From Leptodontidium sp. MPI-SDFR-AT-0119 (Eukaryota > Ascomycota > Leotiomycetes > Helotiales > Leptodontidiaceae), in the NCBI GenBank assembly GCA_020726505.1, contig JAHLEZ010000005.1, positions 1,364,001 through 1,428,000 of the forward strand: 64,000 nucleotides of DNA, in the 5' to 3' direction. Made by a program: the position numbers and the translations under genes. The notes beneath the pieces are model-generated. The model was not told where the DNA came from. It saw only the letters and a list, made by a program, of their open reading frames with translations, and made no database searches. Below, piece after piece: positions 37,760 to 50,600 of the stretch. Positions within the stretch are counted from its first letter, which is position 1. Each line of letters starts with the position of its first letter.

Positions 37760-38355
37760 GGTTACAGAATAGCAATTCAATCGGCGGCCGTAGAAGCGCT
37801 GATATTTTGAGAGGCTCAGGGAATGGTTTGGAGGTCGTCGTTGTGGGTGAGTCGGCAAGGGTAATAGTAAATATTCACTGTTCAAGGCTACCTACCTCGC
37901 CTCGCGACCCGACGAGGCTTCAAGCTTTGTCGCTAAATTTTGACAAGGGTGGGTGGAACAGACTACCAAGATACTTACAGTCCAGTTAGTCAAAACACAA
38001 GAATCAAATTTAGCCAATGCACTATCACAGGCCACTACTTATTGTTCAGTCCTTTCCCCTAGATTAAACAGGAGATGTCACACATACCTACATAGGTATA
38101 TATCAATAGTCACGTGAGGGTACTGTTTACGGCCTTTTGCAGTGGCGATAAGTTTGTGCTGTTAAGGTCTTTTATTATTCTATGCCATGTCTTTGTATGG
38201 GACTGGATATGCTCTCAAGACGGCGCCGTACTCCATCCACACATCATATCCACATTTCCGTGACTCCATGAATCCTATTATATGCTTGGGTACACATCCA
38301 GATCGTTTATGTGCAAAGGAGCGAAAAAATGCAGGCCCCAATATCCTCCTCTAGC
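37760..38355. other. Intergenic between PRP4 and the GH16 gene
   Basis: PRP4 promoter plus the 3' flank of the glucanase gene. No gene is seen; a TACCTACATAGGTATA palindromic stretch lies near 38086. Confidence 0.5.
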
Positions 38356-39348
38356 CTAACCCGAGAATGGAATTCCTCTCTTGCTAGCGGCCATGTTTGG
38401 CTGATAGACCTTGACAGAGTTGATCAGCCAGTATGCTTGGGCAAAAGCCTGGGGATTCGCCGCGACGTAAGCTTCACATGTAGGTGCTAGAGCAGCACAA
38501 GCCCCATCACTCCACACCTGTCCAGCCCATTTGCCGCAAAAGGTTGTATCGAAGATGATCTGATGGTTCTTGAAGTGTGAGTCGATCGAGCATCCACTGC
38601 CGCTGAAGGAACCAACAGGGACTCCCCAGGTCTTTGGGTCTGGGTTTCCTGACGTGATATCGGCCGGGATAGAATTGCGTGCGAAGAAGAAGACTTTGAT
38701 TGCCGAAGCTGTCCACTCCATGGCGTATACGCCTCCTCCAACAGCATTGAAACCCGTGCCGTAGCCTTGCTTGTTGGTAGTGTTCAAGCTGCACCCTTCT
38801 CCGGCACTTCCAGCATTACAGTCGGGTGTACTGAGAGTGGAGCTGGACAACGCTCCGCTGCTCTGGAGCTTGCAACCCGGTGATGTGTGGAGTGTTATGT
38901 GGTTGGTCGTATCGTCATTGACTCCCTCAATGATATCGATCTCTCCGTTGGCAGGCCAGTCCGAGCCGACAGTCCAGAATGCTGGCCACGACCCACAGGT
39001 AGAGTCTGGCATATGGGCAATATCAGCAATAATGAGGCCGTGGGTATATGCTTTCTTGGAGTTAACACGAACGGATTTGCGACCAGGCTGAGGTGGGTTG
39101 ACCGTGGCGCTATCGACACCAAGGTATACTGCGTTATTGACGTAGCCAGCTAGGCTGCTAATGTTGGCAGTCGTCGCAGTGGAGTATTTGACAGAGCCCT
39201 CGGTAGGATCTTTGTCTGCAAAGAAATCGAACTCAGCAAAGAAGTTTCTGATATCGTAGGTGTCCTCGATGGTGTAGCCAGCGTTTGCGATGCCAGTAGC
39301 GCAAAGGAATGCTACGCCGGAGCGGAACAGAATGAGCGAAGGTCGCAT
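38356..39348 (-). CDS. Secreted GH16 endo-beta-1,3(4)-glucanase-like enzyme (330 aa)
   Basis: Single-exon gene. The N-terminus MRPSLILFRSGVAFLCATGI with a following ANAG is a signal peptide, cleaved after about residue 23. The GH16 active site is GEIDIIEGVND: Glu136 is the predicted nucleophile, Asp138 the helper and Glu141 the acid/base. Flanking blocks SCGSWPAFWTVG-like (STCGSWPAFWTVGSDWPANG) and HITLHTSPGC are characteristic of fungal mixed-linkage glucanases. No GPI signal or binding module follows. The upstream in-frame Met at 39459 would add 37 residues and hide the signal peptide, so I reject it. The likely target is beta-1,3- or mixed-linkage glucan of fungal or plant walls; the exact linkage is inference. 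Confidence 0.93.
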   Translation of the reverse strand: MRPSLILFRSGVAFLCATGIANAGYTIEDTYDIRNFFAEFDFFADKDPTEGSVKYSTATTANISSLAGYVNNAVYLGVDSATVNPPQPGRKSVRVNSKKAYTHGLIIADIAHMPDSTCGSWPAFWTVGSDWPANGEIDIIEGVNDDTTNHITLHTSPGCKLQSSGALSSSTLSTPDCNAGSAGEGCSLNTTNKQGYGTGFNAVGGGVYAMEWTASAIKVFFFARNSIPADITSGNPDPKTWGVPVGSFSGSGCSIDSHFKNHQIIFDTTFCGKWAGQVWSDGACAALAPTCEAYVAANPQAFAQAYWLINSVKVYQPNMAASKRGIPFSG

Positions 39349-39848
39349 CTTTGTCCTGCAAAGATGTTTGGAGTCCCGATGAAAGGATTTGTTGTTACAG
39401 AAGCTGTGTAGAGATCGACGAAGTGTTGTTTTGAAAAATGTGGCAAACTCAAAACTCAAAGACTTGACTCGAATATCAAAGGAGGTAGACGAATTTTATA
39501 GACACAGCTCTCACAGTGGCTACGATGTCTTCTTCTTCGTCTGAGTCAATAACTCTGTACTATTGTCGTGGTAGCTATTGTGCCCAACAAACAATGACTA
39601 TATTTGGGCTAAGCGACGACTAGAACAAGAAGGCGAGAAAACAAGCATAAAGGAGGAGGACAAGGAGAGAAAATGAGCAGAACCGGGAATAGAAACAGGA
39701 ACAAACAAACGATAAACTGTTGGCTGGAAGTTGAAGGGGGGAGGGGGGTCAAATGTACTGCCGTGCCGCGACTTCCTTTGAGCGTCAAACCAAGTCACCG
39801 AGCAGCCCATTCTGGGGTCCGGCTTGAACAAGAGAATGGGCCCAGTCT
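39349..39848. other. Promoter region of the GH16 gene
   Basis: About 500 bases with no gene. A minus-strand TATA box lies inside; the far end is the 3' flank of the weak gene at 39.8-40.4 kb. Confidence 0.5.
39494..39500 (-). promoter_or_regulatory. TATA box of the GH16 gene
   Basis: TATAAAA on the minus strand about 146 bases before the ATG at 39348, preceded by CTATAGCC-free GC-poor sequence; a good match to the consensus but not otherwise supported. Confidence 0.45.
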
Positions 39849-40407
39849 TTAGATCATGCCGAGGTTCCGTAATAGAGAATGCTCCTTCAAAGAGCTACAC
39901 CCTCGAGTGGATGTCTCATACAACAATCGTTGGCAGGTAGCGGTATGCCCAAGACAATACTTTTGGAGCGACCGCATGTAGAGTTTCATCGTGGCGGCTA
40001 GACGACTGGCTGCAGGTGCAGAGACACGGAGAGTAAACTCTAAGGGCACAGCCCAAGCGGTCGGAGATCCTGACATCTGATCGCCCTGACAGGATGCTGT
40101 CAGTAGTATTCGAGGCGCGGGGGGGAGTGGGCCTGAATGTTTTGAATTGCCTTCTAAGGAGAGAAACGAGCGGCTACGGCTGCGTTGAAAATGTTCGCTT
40201 ACGAGACAGTGCTTGGCGCTCGGATGACTTGCTTGGCGCTGTTGAAACATTCCTGACTATCTGGAACCAGATATCAGATATATCTCTATTTTCATAGTGC
40301 GACTGAAGAAGGGAGAACAAGTCGAAATTCTCGCTCAATTTTTGGCATGAGTTGTGGACAACCTCAGCTACGGCCTTTGCCTGCATTTCAGTCTTGATGG
40401 ATGGCAT
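39849..40407 (-). CDS. Possible small two-exon protein of unknown function (169 aa)
   Basis: I do not recognise this protein. Two ORFs in different frames join through a 49-base intron (40202-40154) with GTAAGC and CCTTAG ends, giving exons 40407-40203 and 40153-39849 and one continuous frame to TAA. The first part (MPSIKTEMQAKAVAEVVHNS, then SLLQSHYENRDISDIWFQIV) looks like normal helical protein; the second is Ser/Leu/Arg-rich and less protein-like. There is no clear branch site, signal peptide or known motif. It is divergent from the amidase, 430 bases away. It could be a real orphan gene, a decayed one, or chance. Confidence 0.3.
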
Positions 40408-40837
40408 CTACAGAGTAACAATTTCAGTAGTAAAATGGGCACACTTGTAAGTCGTATAGTCTTCAACGGAATGATTTCCGCGAGCTATTCGGGACTTTGA
40501 GAATTTACTCCATTACGACCTAATTCAGTCCAAGTTCTGTACAGGTTCCCACGACGAGGCTGACATTGATCATCCCCCTTCTCATTCCTTGGCTACCCCA
40601 TTTTTGACATGCCATTGACCAATCCCATCCTATTGCGCGGGCGGGGTGGGCTATTCCATTTTCATCGTTCTGCCATTCGGCATCAAGATAACTTCCGGTA
40701 CAAGTGTGATATTGTTTGGCCCTCTGAGGGAGTACAAATAACATAAATACTCCGTCGTCTGCTGCAAGAATCAAAGTACAGACCCCAGCTTTCTTCCTCT
40801 TCAATTTCCTGGATTCCAACACTCAGCTAGCTTCAAG
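40408..40837. other. Divergent upstream region of the amidase
   Basis: 430 bases ahead of the amidase ATG. AT-rich AAATAACATAAATA near 40735 may serve as a core promoter. No gene is seen. Confidence 0.4.
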
Positions 40838-42646
40838 ATGGAGCCAGCCACAGCCTCTTGGGAAGCGGTGGCTACAAAACACAGAGACGCGGCAGTGAGC
40901 AAAATTCCCGTCGAATGGAGATTGCCATCCCAAATTACGGACACTATTTCTCAAACTTCAGACCAAAATGTCCTCGACATTCCTCGAACATGTGGTCTTC
41001 TCACCCCGGAAGAGCTGGACATCACAGAAAATTATACCGCTGTGACACTACTTGAGCATTTAGCTTCCGGCAAGTTCACATCAATTGCAGTAACCACAGC
41101 CTTCTGCAAGCGAGCTGCAATTGCACAACAACTCGTCTCGTGTCTGACCGAGGTCTTCTTTGAAGAAGCTCTCGCTCGTGCCAAGTACTGCGATGAGTAT
41201 CTCGCAAAAGAGGGGAAGACATTAGGTCCCTTCCACGGTCTTCCAATAAGTCTCAAGGTTTGGATACCTCGCCCGTTTTCCCTTGACCAACTGTTCGTGC
41301 TGACCTGACGCTCAGGATTCTTTCAACATCAAAGGGGTGGCAAGCACCATTGGCTTTACGTCCTTCATTGCCAAAGGTCCCGATAGCGCCGACTCTCCAT
41401 TGGTTACTATCCTTCTTTCCAAAGGAGCGGTCCTCTATGTCAAGACCAATATCCCGCAAACCATGATGACAGCAGACTCCCACAACAACATCTTCGGTCG
41501 CACTCTCAACCCAACTCGCTTATCCCTATCAGCTGGGGGGAGCTCCGGCGGCGAAGGTGCCCTCTCCGCTCTTCACGGCTCCATCCTCGGCGTTGGAACT
41601 GACATAGCTGGATCAATCCGAATCCCTGCCTTCTGCAACGGCGTGATCGGCTTCAAGCCTTCTACTCGTCGTATTCCTTTCGGAGGACAAACATCGCCAG
41701 CTCGAGAGGGCAGTTTTGGCATCGCACCATGTGCCGGACCAATTTGTAGAAACGTCGACGATGCCGAGTACTTCATGCGTCAAGTTCTCGACTATGATTG
41801 CTGGACACTAGACGAGAGTGTTGTTCCCCTGCCATGGACATCCAAGTCCACTGGTGGTGAAGATAGAAAGCTGAGATTAGGTTTCATGCTTGAGGATAAA
41901 CACTTTCCTCTCCACCCAGCTATGCAGCGGATCATGCAAACGGTCGTTTCTATCGTCGAGTCAGCCGGCCATACTCTAATCCCACTGGATCCGCTTCTCC
42001 CTGAGGACATACTCACCCAGACGATAAACACGGTGATGAAGTTCTTCTCCATTGACCCCAAGGGCACGCCATTTGCTCATATTGCGAAGAGCGGCGAGCC
42101 GATCATCCCGTCCATCCCCACGACCATGCCCCCTGAACTTGCAGCGTTCAAGCCGACTCTGGACGACGTCTTCGACCTAAACGTCCAGATGCAGCACATC
42201 AAGAAGACCGTCCGTGATGTATGGGTGAAAGAACAGCTGGATGCGTTCATCATGCCAGTTTTCCAAGGGACGGCTCCGACTCATGATACCTTTGGCGGGC
42301 CGCCGTATACTGTGCTTGCTAACCTGCTTGATGTAAGTACTGTGATCTCGAGGCGAAGGGAGAGCGTTAACAGGGTACAGGCTCCTGCCTGTGCGATTCC
42401 ATTTGGCAAAGCGGACAAAGAGACCGATAAGCCGTTTGTGAGAGATGTGGCTTATGTACCACCCTGTGAGTCCCGTTGCAAGAATATTGTTGACATTTCA
42501 AACTGAGTATCTGAGTAGATGGCGCCGATTCTGTGGAAAGTGGACCGGGAGGCTTCCAGGTGGTGGGCAGAAACCTGAAAGACGAGGAAGTAATTGATGT
42601 TGCAAGAATTGTTTCGAAGCTCCTGAAAAGCAGCCAGGAGACGTAA
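40838..42646 (+). CDS. Amidase-signature hydrolase, acetamidase-like (549 aa)
   Basis: Hydrolyses a carboxamide to acid plus ammonia. Four exons: 40838-41257, 41316-42332, 42381-42465, 42519-42646. The introns are 48-58 bases with GT/AG ends; the first donor is the unusual GTTTGG. The Ser-cisSer-Lys triad is visible: Lys140 in GLPISLKDSFNIKG, cis-Ser217 in SAGGSSGGEGA, and nucleophile Ser240 in GTDIAGSIRIPA. There is no signal peptide, so it is probably cytosolic. The final two exons give VPPYGADSVESGPGGFQVVG and a C-terminal helix; reading through would stop falsely at 42506. It resembles fungal AmdS-type enzymes in length, but many paralogues act on other amides, so the substrate is open. 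Confidence 0.93.
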
Positions 42647-42992
42647 GAGACCAGAGCCGGATTGCAAATAGCGGTGCTTGCCTGCTCGAGCTAAATCGAG
42701 TAGTGCGTTAATAAGGACAGATCGTGAGATTTGTGCTGCTAGAGAGAAATCTTAATATTGACATCGATATCGTATTGGTACACATTACCGTCTCAACTCC
42801 TTTGCCATGCATGAATGCAGATAAAATAAATATCCTCTGCCCTAAGAGCAGGGATGTCCCAGGCCTTCTATGCAATGCCAGCTTAACAATCAGAGAAAAT
42901 AGAAAAATTACAGGAACAATCGAACGTAAATTTGGTATCGCAGCGAGCACAAACAGTAAAGGAGATTCATCAGTGATCCAGCAGAACCTAGA
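42647..42992. other. Convergent 3' flank of the amidase and the Mnn10-like gene
   Basis: 346 bases between two converging genes; nothing else is seen. Confidence 0.5.
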
Positions 42993-44471
42993 TCACAGTC
43001 TGACCTTCTTCCCTGTAATTTTGAACCAAATGACCGCAACCAAGTCCTCCTTGAATTTCTCCCAGATCGTACGGTTGAGGTAGTTGCTCAACTCGCGGAA
43101 ATTGTACATTTCTCCCCAACAATCTCTTCCCCACTCACACCCTGCCATATTGACAACAAAATCGCGCTCCTTCTCATTGTAGTGGATTCGTGTATCGTTG
43201 CCGTTTTCCGAGCAGGCTCCTTGTGGGAAGCTATTAATCTTCCGCTGAGGGATGAATGCTGTGTGTGGCCGAATCCACGGCTGATTGATGTACAAAAATT
43301 CGAGAGCGTCTTGTTCTTTGTGCTCCCACTCCATGTGCTTCTGCTCGTAGCCCACAGGATCCCACCAGACATCCAGCAGACGGTCGGTCCACGCACTTCT
43401 CCGGATAAAGAAGGATCCAAGGTTGAAGCCCGAGCAGTCTTGTGGCACAACCAGGTTGATTGAACTTGCTTTGCCATCCCCAATTGGACTGCGGGCATCC
43501 TCATCCAGGTGGGTTGCAGGGAACGGGTGGGTGATGTTCAGGGGGTTGTATTCGTTGATATCTCGGTATGTATTCGCAGGGAGGTTGTTGAAAATGTGCG
43601 ATTGGAGAGAGTAGGTTGGCTCCATTATAAAGGTATTGAGGTCCATCCACCAAAACCTGAAAGAGTTAGTTTTAGGGCGATATAGCAGAATCTTGGACCT
43701 TACCATTCGGCATCAGGATATTTCCTCAAGCAATTTCGAATTGTGTCAACCTTTTCCCAACTTTCCCTCCACTCATGTGCATATCGTTTCTTCGTGCTCA
43801 TATCAACAATCTCCAAATCGTATCCCCATTTGTTGGCGTATTTCTTCTTGTTTCGTACACTGTCTCGTTCGATTGCCCATTCTCGAGGACCTTTCCATTC
43901 CATGACTCCACCGCCTTGGTTGGCTGCCAATATTATTACGTGCTTTTTACCTCCACCTAGGAATTTTGCTCGTCGCCAGTAGTAGTGTAGGGCTGTGTTT
44001 CTGTTAGTAGTCAATTACAAGATCCGCGGAAAGCTTACGTGTTGTATAAAACAGAATGATCATAACAATCAGGCCCAGAACCATCAAGAGCCGTAGTTTC
44101 ACCTTGCGGTTCATCCGTCTTACCAGACTCCTTACTCTGGCCAATTTGCTCCCATCTCTTGGCATCCACCGGCCACGTCCCAATTTCTCCTTTTCTGCAT
44201 AGCTCTTTTCTGACCCCATATTGAAACTTGGTAGACTATTCGAAATGGTCCTATAGTGTCTATTGAAGAAACCATTGTTCTGGGTCGAAAAGGACGGGTA
44301 TCCATTGACTCCTTCGCTCTTGGCCTTCGCAGACTCCCAGGTGACGGAATTCGTTCCTCCATTGATGCCTCGATAGGGTTTTGAAGGACTATTTCGGCCA
44401 CTGATGTTTGCAAGACCTGGACTCGACCATCCGCCCCCTGGTCTGGGGGATGGACTCCGCGATAGCGACAT
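42993..44471 (-). CDS. MNN10: Mnn10-like Golgi alpha-1,6-mannosyltransferase, GT34 (461 aa)
   Basis: Type II Golgi membrane glycosyltransferase of the GMA12/MNN10 family; in yeast Mnn10 belongs to the M-Pol II complex extending the N-glycan mannan backbone. Three exons: 44471-44039, 43992-43704, 43656-42993. The introns are 46-47 bases, the first with CTACTAACAG. A Ser-rich cytosolic tail precedes a basic stretch and a membrane anchor at residues about 127-143 (RLLMVLGLIVMIILF). The catalytic region starts HVIILAANQGGGVMEWKGPR and continues YPDAEWFWWMDLNTFIMEP across intron 2. The metal-binding DxD position reads Asp-Leu-Asn here. CSGFNLGSFFIRRSAWTDRL and EQDALEFLY are family blocks. It could be an Mnn11-type paralogue. 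Confidence 0.88.
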
Positions 44472-47400
44472 GGGAAGATTCGGGGTCCCAGGAATCGTCT
44501 CGAGAGTTTGCGCGATGGACGCTGCTTGAAGATTCAGCCCCTGTGGCGTATTGGATGAAGTTGCGGAAGACCGTCGCCGGTGATGTGTAAAAGAGTTGCC
44601 TATAGAAGAAGAGAAAGCACCGGAGGGGTTTAAGGACGCCAGGTCGAAGGTTGAAGGCCAGAGGGCACCGAGGGCCGCCTGGCGTATTGATGAATAAGGA
44701 GGGAAGAGGACAAGGTGTTGCGGCAGCTGCTGGATTCAGCGTCTGCCACCACTTCCAGCGCCTTGAATCGTGTCGGGATGGCGGTATCTGAGACGCACAC
44801 AATGACTCTGGAGGTCAATTTGAGGTGGTGACTGATCTGGTCTGATCTGATCGATCCAGCAGTGCAGTGCAGTGCAGTGGTGGCTGTTCGTCGGTCGGTA
44901 GGTAGGGGGCTGGCTTTTTGTTCGAGTGACACGAGCACTTGGATGGATGCAGGCGCACTGATTTGGCTTGGCTTAGCTTGGTGGGTTGCTCGTCTCGTAT
45001 TATTTTTAGGTACTGTAGGTAGTAGCCCGACTTTCCACAGAGTGAGCAGATTCGACGCTGCTGTTATCCGTGAGCAAACAGGAGGAGCGAATTTATCTTC
45101 AAGGCAAAGAGAAGCAAAGATTTCTGCGACCTGTCCTGGACTGTGTGCGCTCTCCTGATTCTAAATTTCTGCTGGCTATTAATTTCCAACCTGGCCCAGC
45201 AGGGACCGCCGAGTGCCCTCGAGCTCTAACCTTCTACTGAATTGGTTTAGCATGGCTGAGTAAGATTTCTTATCTTTGGCTGGGTCAGGGTTGGGTCGTT
45301 GGGTCGGACTGGGGGTGAGTGAGAGATGAAGATCTCTATGCCACTTTCTCGGTACTTATGGAAGAGGCGAATGGAAGGGAGAAATCGAGATCAAGGTTAA
45401 GATCAAGATCAAGACTAAGATCCTCATGTGGCACAAGATGGAACACAGAGCAAATGGTTCTCCGCTTGGTGCAACGACTAATATATGTATGTTAACGGAG
45501 GTGATGTGACTTGAGGTGATCAAGTTTAGAGGCTGTCAGGTCAAGGAATTATAAGTAGGTAGATCTCATAGCTGTCAGTCATATCAATGTCCCTTCTGAT
45601 AAAAGAGGAAAGTCGAGCCGGAACTCCGTAAGAGATACAATACACGTAGGTACCTACAGCACAGGACAGTCCTTGAGGTATACAACTAGTGAACAAACCA
45701 TTCGACCAACATAGATACCTAGATGATGTATATACAATAGGTACCTAGGCAAGCCTTCGGGACCTTACATACATGTAATATATTCCATTAATTACTATTC
45801 CTGCATCGTCCATTTTACTGTGGTTGTTGGGCGTTCGTTCATGTGATAGACAGAGCAGGCAGGGACAGAAAGACTAGGCAGGCGACACGTTTTTTCTTGT
45901 CAAAATAACAATGTACAGAAAGAAAATGGGTATAGTAAAGGAAAACTGTCTATAAATCTAAAGAAAGTCCTTTCATGAGGTTCAAGAGCTAAATTTACTT
46001 ACCTACCTGCCAAGATACCTGTTCAAGCAGTGAAGTGTACTTACTTGGGTACTTACTTGCCTTACCTTGCTTTTTTCTTCTACAGACTGTAGTAGGAACT
46101 GCCTAACAGATCAAAGTCGAGTCTTGTTGGTACTCTTTTTATACCAACGAGGGAGCGAGAGTCAATAACCACTCTACTATTTACATACAGACAGATTCCA
46201 GCCACTTCCTTCACATAATACCGCTAGCTGGAAGGCAAGTCCAATTCAACTTGTTCATGTCGTTAAATTATTAAATGCATGCAACCTTTACTGATCAGGA
46301 CTACAAATTGCGGATACGCAAACTTTGAAAATTCAAACAACTTTTCTACAAGTACCTAGGTGCCGTACTTGGCCCCTATTCCGAGTCTCACCCAATCCCT
46401 CTCCCTGCCACCGCCAGCCAAGACTTCCATTGAAGCGGGTCGATCAAGCTAAGCGCCACTGTTTAACCACCTCCCAACCTCGAGGCGTCCTCGTCTTCGC
46501 CCTCCCCTCCCTCTACCTGCATCTCACCGACGCAGCCAGCCATAGAAGAAACAATCCGGCCTCTTGAATTTACGGTAGAATTATCTTTCCACTCGCCTTC
46601 TGTTCTATTACCACCTGACTTCGGCTTGCTGGAGATTCTTGTGCCACTTGGTACGTACCTGACGGTATTCAACAGTCATTGGGTCTCAGCACCTCGGAAT
46701 GATTGGCCCTGCAACACCCAAGCGCCGACGAATCTCAAGGCTTCATTTCCATGTCCTCGATGGGCGCGTATCGCGACATGGCCCAACGAAACATGAAGCC
46801 GGCTGGCTGGCTTGAGTAGAATAGAGTAGAGCCTCTAATATCTCGAGCTGCGACTGCTGTCGAATCATCAACGTCGTCTTATTTTGGGTGCAGCGTAGTG
46901 CAGTCGTGCCCCACCGCACCGTCACTGTCCTCTCCTCTCCTCTCCTAGCTACCTTGCCGTATGGAGGTAGGCTCATGAGGCAGGCCATGAGGCAGGCCAT
47001 GGCCAGATTCCCGTTTTATGGCTTTGCTCCAACGGCCATGAATCTTCTGTTTCATTCATTTTCTCTCCTCACCTCACCTCACCTCTCCTCACCCCTCCTC
47101 TCCTCTCCTTCCTGTGCGATCTTGGGTTATTGACTGCTGTTCGTGGCAGACCAGACCCTACTTACTTTTCGTCTGATTCATTTCCGTTCATTCATTCACT
47201 CACTCACTCACTCACTCACTCACTGTCATTACCCGTGTTTTGTTTTGCGGTTGCTTCATTGTGCTCGACCCGAACTGTCAATATCTAGCGAGCTCTTCCT
47301 TCCTATTGTCCGACCAAAACCATCCCCGACAACAATACCTCCGCCCGGCCGTTCCTTACCTGTTTCTTTGTTTTCCACGACAATGCTCTCTGCGGATCTT

Positions 47401-47605
47401 ATTTAGAATCCCGAGTGCAGTCAAGTCCTCGAGTCACCCCTTCCTCCCTTGCAAACAAACAATCAAATAATTCTCGAAACACAAGAGCAACCATCAAACA
47501 TACATCAAAACACGACCTCATTTTCTCTCAGGCGAACGCTTTCGCGGTATCACACCATACCTGGATCTATTTCCGATCTTGCACTACATCGAGCTGTGGT
47601 CCAAT
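44472..47605. other. Divergent 3.1 kb gap between the Mnn10-like and large membrane protein genes
   Basis: Two promoters face each other here. ORFs are under 140 codons and unconvincing. Repetitive TACCTAGGTACC-type palindromes lie near 45.6-45.8 kb and 46.0 kb, and CTCCT/ACTC tracts near 46.9-47.2 kb probably lie in the promoter or leader of the downstream gene. Confidence 0.45.
47187..47224. repeat. ATTC/ACTC tetranucleotide repeat
   Basis: ATTC units pass into seven or so CACT units, about 380 bases before the ATG at 47606. Confidence 0.8.
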
Positions 47606-50600
47606 ATGTCCACATCCCAAGCCTCGAGGCAGCAGGCCGCTCCCAAGAACAGTCTTTCGACAAACCGATCCACCATCTCGTCCGACTCCACTTCAGACGA
47701 CGACGATGAGTGGTGGGATGTGGAGGAAAGTGATCGATCCAGTTCACGCAGATCTACTGGTATTCGGGTTACGGAATGGCCTAAGCCTCCGCAGATTACT
47801 GGCCTTGGAGTGAGCTTCAAGCCTGAGAATCGGACCAATACTCGAAAACCAGACAAGCGGTATTCGGTTCAGAAACCGACGAGGGACAAATCAAAGGGTC
47901 GCCAGAGAAAGCAGAACGCAAAGGCTGGGATTAAACTCGTCACAAACTTCTCACGACACCAAGCTGCTGCTCCACCAGTGCAGCTGCAACCTCCCTTGGG
48001 AGTGCCGCAGACAGGATGCTTTGTTGACTTGGCCGCGCTCCAGGCGTTGGATGGTGGCGTTCCCCAGCAAGCAGGCGGTTTTTGGAAGACAAAGAAGAAC
48101 AAAGAGCCGGCTAGGACAGCAAATACCATGCCATCTCTCTCGGGGAGTGCTTTGCCCGTATCACGAGATGCAATCGAAGCCGGAAGTCCTGTTGAATTGA
48201 ACCGACAGCCACCAAAAAATCTCCATCCTTCTTCCTCGAAGCATAACGATGATTTATCTCCGAACGATCGCCCAATAGTTATTGGAATTTCCATACCAAC
48301 AGCCGACGTTGCGGACCGCACGCTGAGTCCCCAGACGGCAGCATCTGAAACTACAGGAATAGTTAGAAGTTATGAGCACCGCACTCCCATGAACCAAACC
48401 CCTGATACTCCCACTATAATTATTACACCAGCACAAGAGGGCTCAATATGGTCCCCGCTGGACAGGGGTGGTGCAGCGATAGAACTACACCATCCATCCA
48501 ATGTATATGTTGCATCCGGTATCCCTCCAGTCCCCCATATGCCTGCTTCATATCTCGAGGATGAGAGGCAGCGGGTTGCCGCTCAGAAGAGCTACTTCTC
48601 TCCAGATTCAGACGACGCGACCACGTGGGGTGACGAGGATGATACCTCTAAATCTCGAGTAGTGTCCTCATGCACCGTTTTCGAGGAAGACGAAAGTCCC
48701 ATACTTGTAAGAGCAGGCCGGGCAGTTTCCATTGCGAATGGCTCAAAATTTGACCGGCATGCAAGCATGAGTACTCTTGCCACTCGCCGGCGTTCAAAGG
48801 GATGGTGGAACTACATCACAACACCATTTTTGACAAGATCGAACACCTTTGCAAACCAAGACATAGAGAATGAAAGTCCTCCTGCACTTCCCAATCTTAC
48901 CATCGCGGCCACAAAAGCTCGGGATGCTGAAAGAGATGATAAACTGTGGGAAAAGCAGTTCTCTCCCCTAACGCCGGAAACCACAACATCTATTTCCTCA
49001 GATCGGTGGTGGAACACAGATTCGAAGCGTCCCAGGTCTACCCAACAATCGCCAGTACTCAAGGAAACGAGACACAAGGCGCAAACATCGACCAGTACTC
49101 TGCCACTAGTCTTGCCAGAAACGGCGGGATTTGGCAGTGCCACCTTGTCGAGTATTGCATCTCAAAGCCCTCCACAGCTCAGTCGGGAGAATACTTCTCC
49201 TAGCCTACACTCGAGAGCTGATCGTCCTTCGAACGGTGTAGCTGTGCCAATTTTGAATGATGCACCCAATTCACGATCACTGCAGAGCAACAATCCATTC
49301 GTACAGCCTCGGCTAAGCAGCTTGAATCTCAACGGCCCTCCCAATGCTACCCAAACTGCCAGCAACAGAGGTACAGAGCACCCTGCACCAAACAACAATG
49401 CCCAGCCCGTTCACTCTCCTTCCGCCGGACCACCTCCACCTTACTCTCCATCCCCTGCTCGTGTGAGATACAGGGCAGTATTTCCACCAGGACATGCCCT
49501 TGGTATCCAGTACCCTATATCTCCTGGTCTTCTCTCCCCAGGGCTTCAGCAAGCAATGTCATCTGGAGGCGCGATTCCAATGTCAAGTGTACCCTTGACG
49601 CCACCTGCTCGCCGGCCAATTAACCTCAACTCTGGATATCCTGAACTACCTCCTCGACAAAGCGGCATAAATCCAGTGGGCGAACATTACGGAGTACCTC
49701 CAATGAAAGCAACGAAAGCTGAGACGAAGCGCAAACGTCACGAAAAGGAGGATGCTGTTGCACGGCGAGCTGGAGGTTGGTGGAGGGGACGAGGATGTGT
49801 ACCAGACAGCGGCTGCTATGGACGAAGCGGTCCCGAGGGTCGGAAAAGACGTCGCTGGTACCTAGGATTGATCATTGCATTATTATCAATGATCGTTGTC
49901 GTCGTCACTCTTGCTACGACCCTCCATCGGAAAGCGAATACCATCATCGAACCATCCCAGTGGCTCAATTTGACTGGATTCCCGCCAATATTCCTTGGAC
50001 TCTCAACCGTAGCTGCCCCAGTTAACATTCGTACGAACACGGGTTGCGTATTTCCAGCAACGAAGTGGAGTTGCGATCTGCCAAAGGAGCTTCAGTCATC
50101 AGTTGCACCAAGTCTGTCAAATCAGCCCAACTTCTTCTTGCACATCCAATGGGACAACAGTAGCTCAGCGAACTCGACGTTTTCCAATGTTACAGGTAAC
50201 ACAGCGCTGATCACCCGGCACTCGGTTGTGAACCCTGTATCTGCTGGGCAATTCATCAAGAGGGTTCTCCTGAACGCTCGACAGATCGTTACGTTCGTCC
50301 CATCGCCGTCCCCTCCGTCCATTGCCGAATCCAATTTCCTGGGGAATGCAACGGATGGCGTTGTGTCAGATAATAAGGCAGGCGAGCCAACTCCCTTTTA
50401 TATATCATTCCTCTCCAACGAAACTTCTACGATCAACAAGCGCCAGCTCAAGCTCCTAGAACGCCAGAGTCCTCAGAACTCCACTGTCCCATTCCCAAAT
50501 ATTACCTCTATCATACCACCACCGAGCCTCGAGTCAGATGGTACGGCATCACCAGCGAACCTTCTACCTTTCCCTAGCCAGCAACCCATTCGGCTCTACG

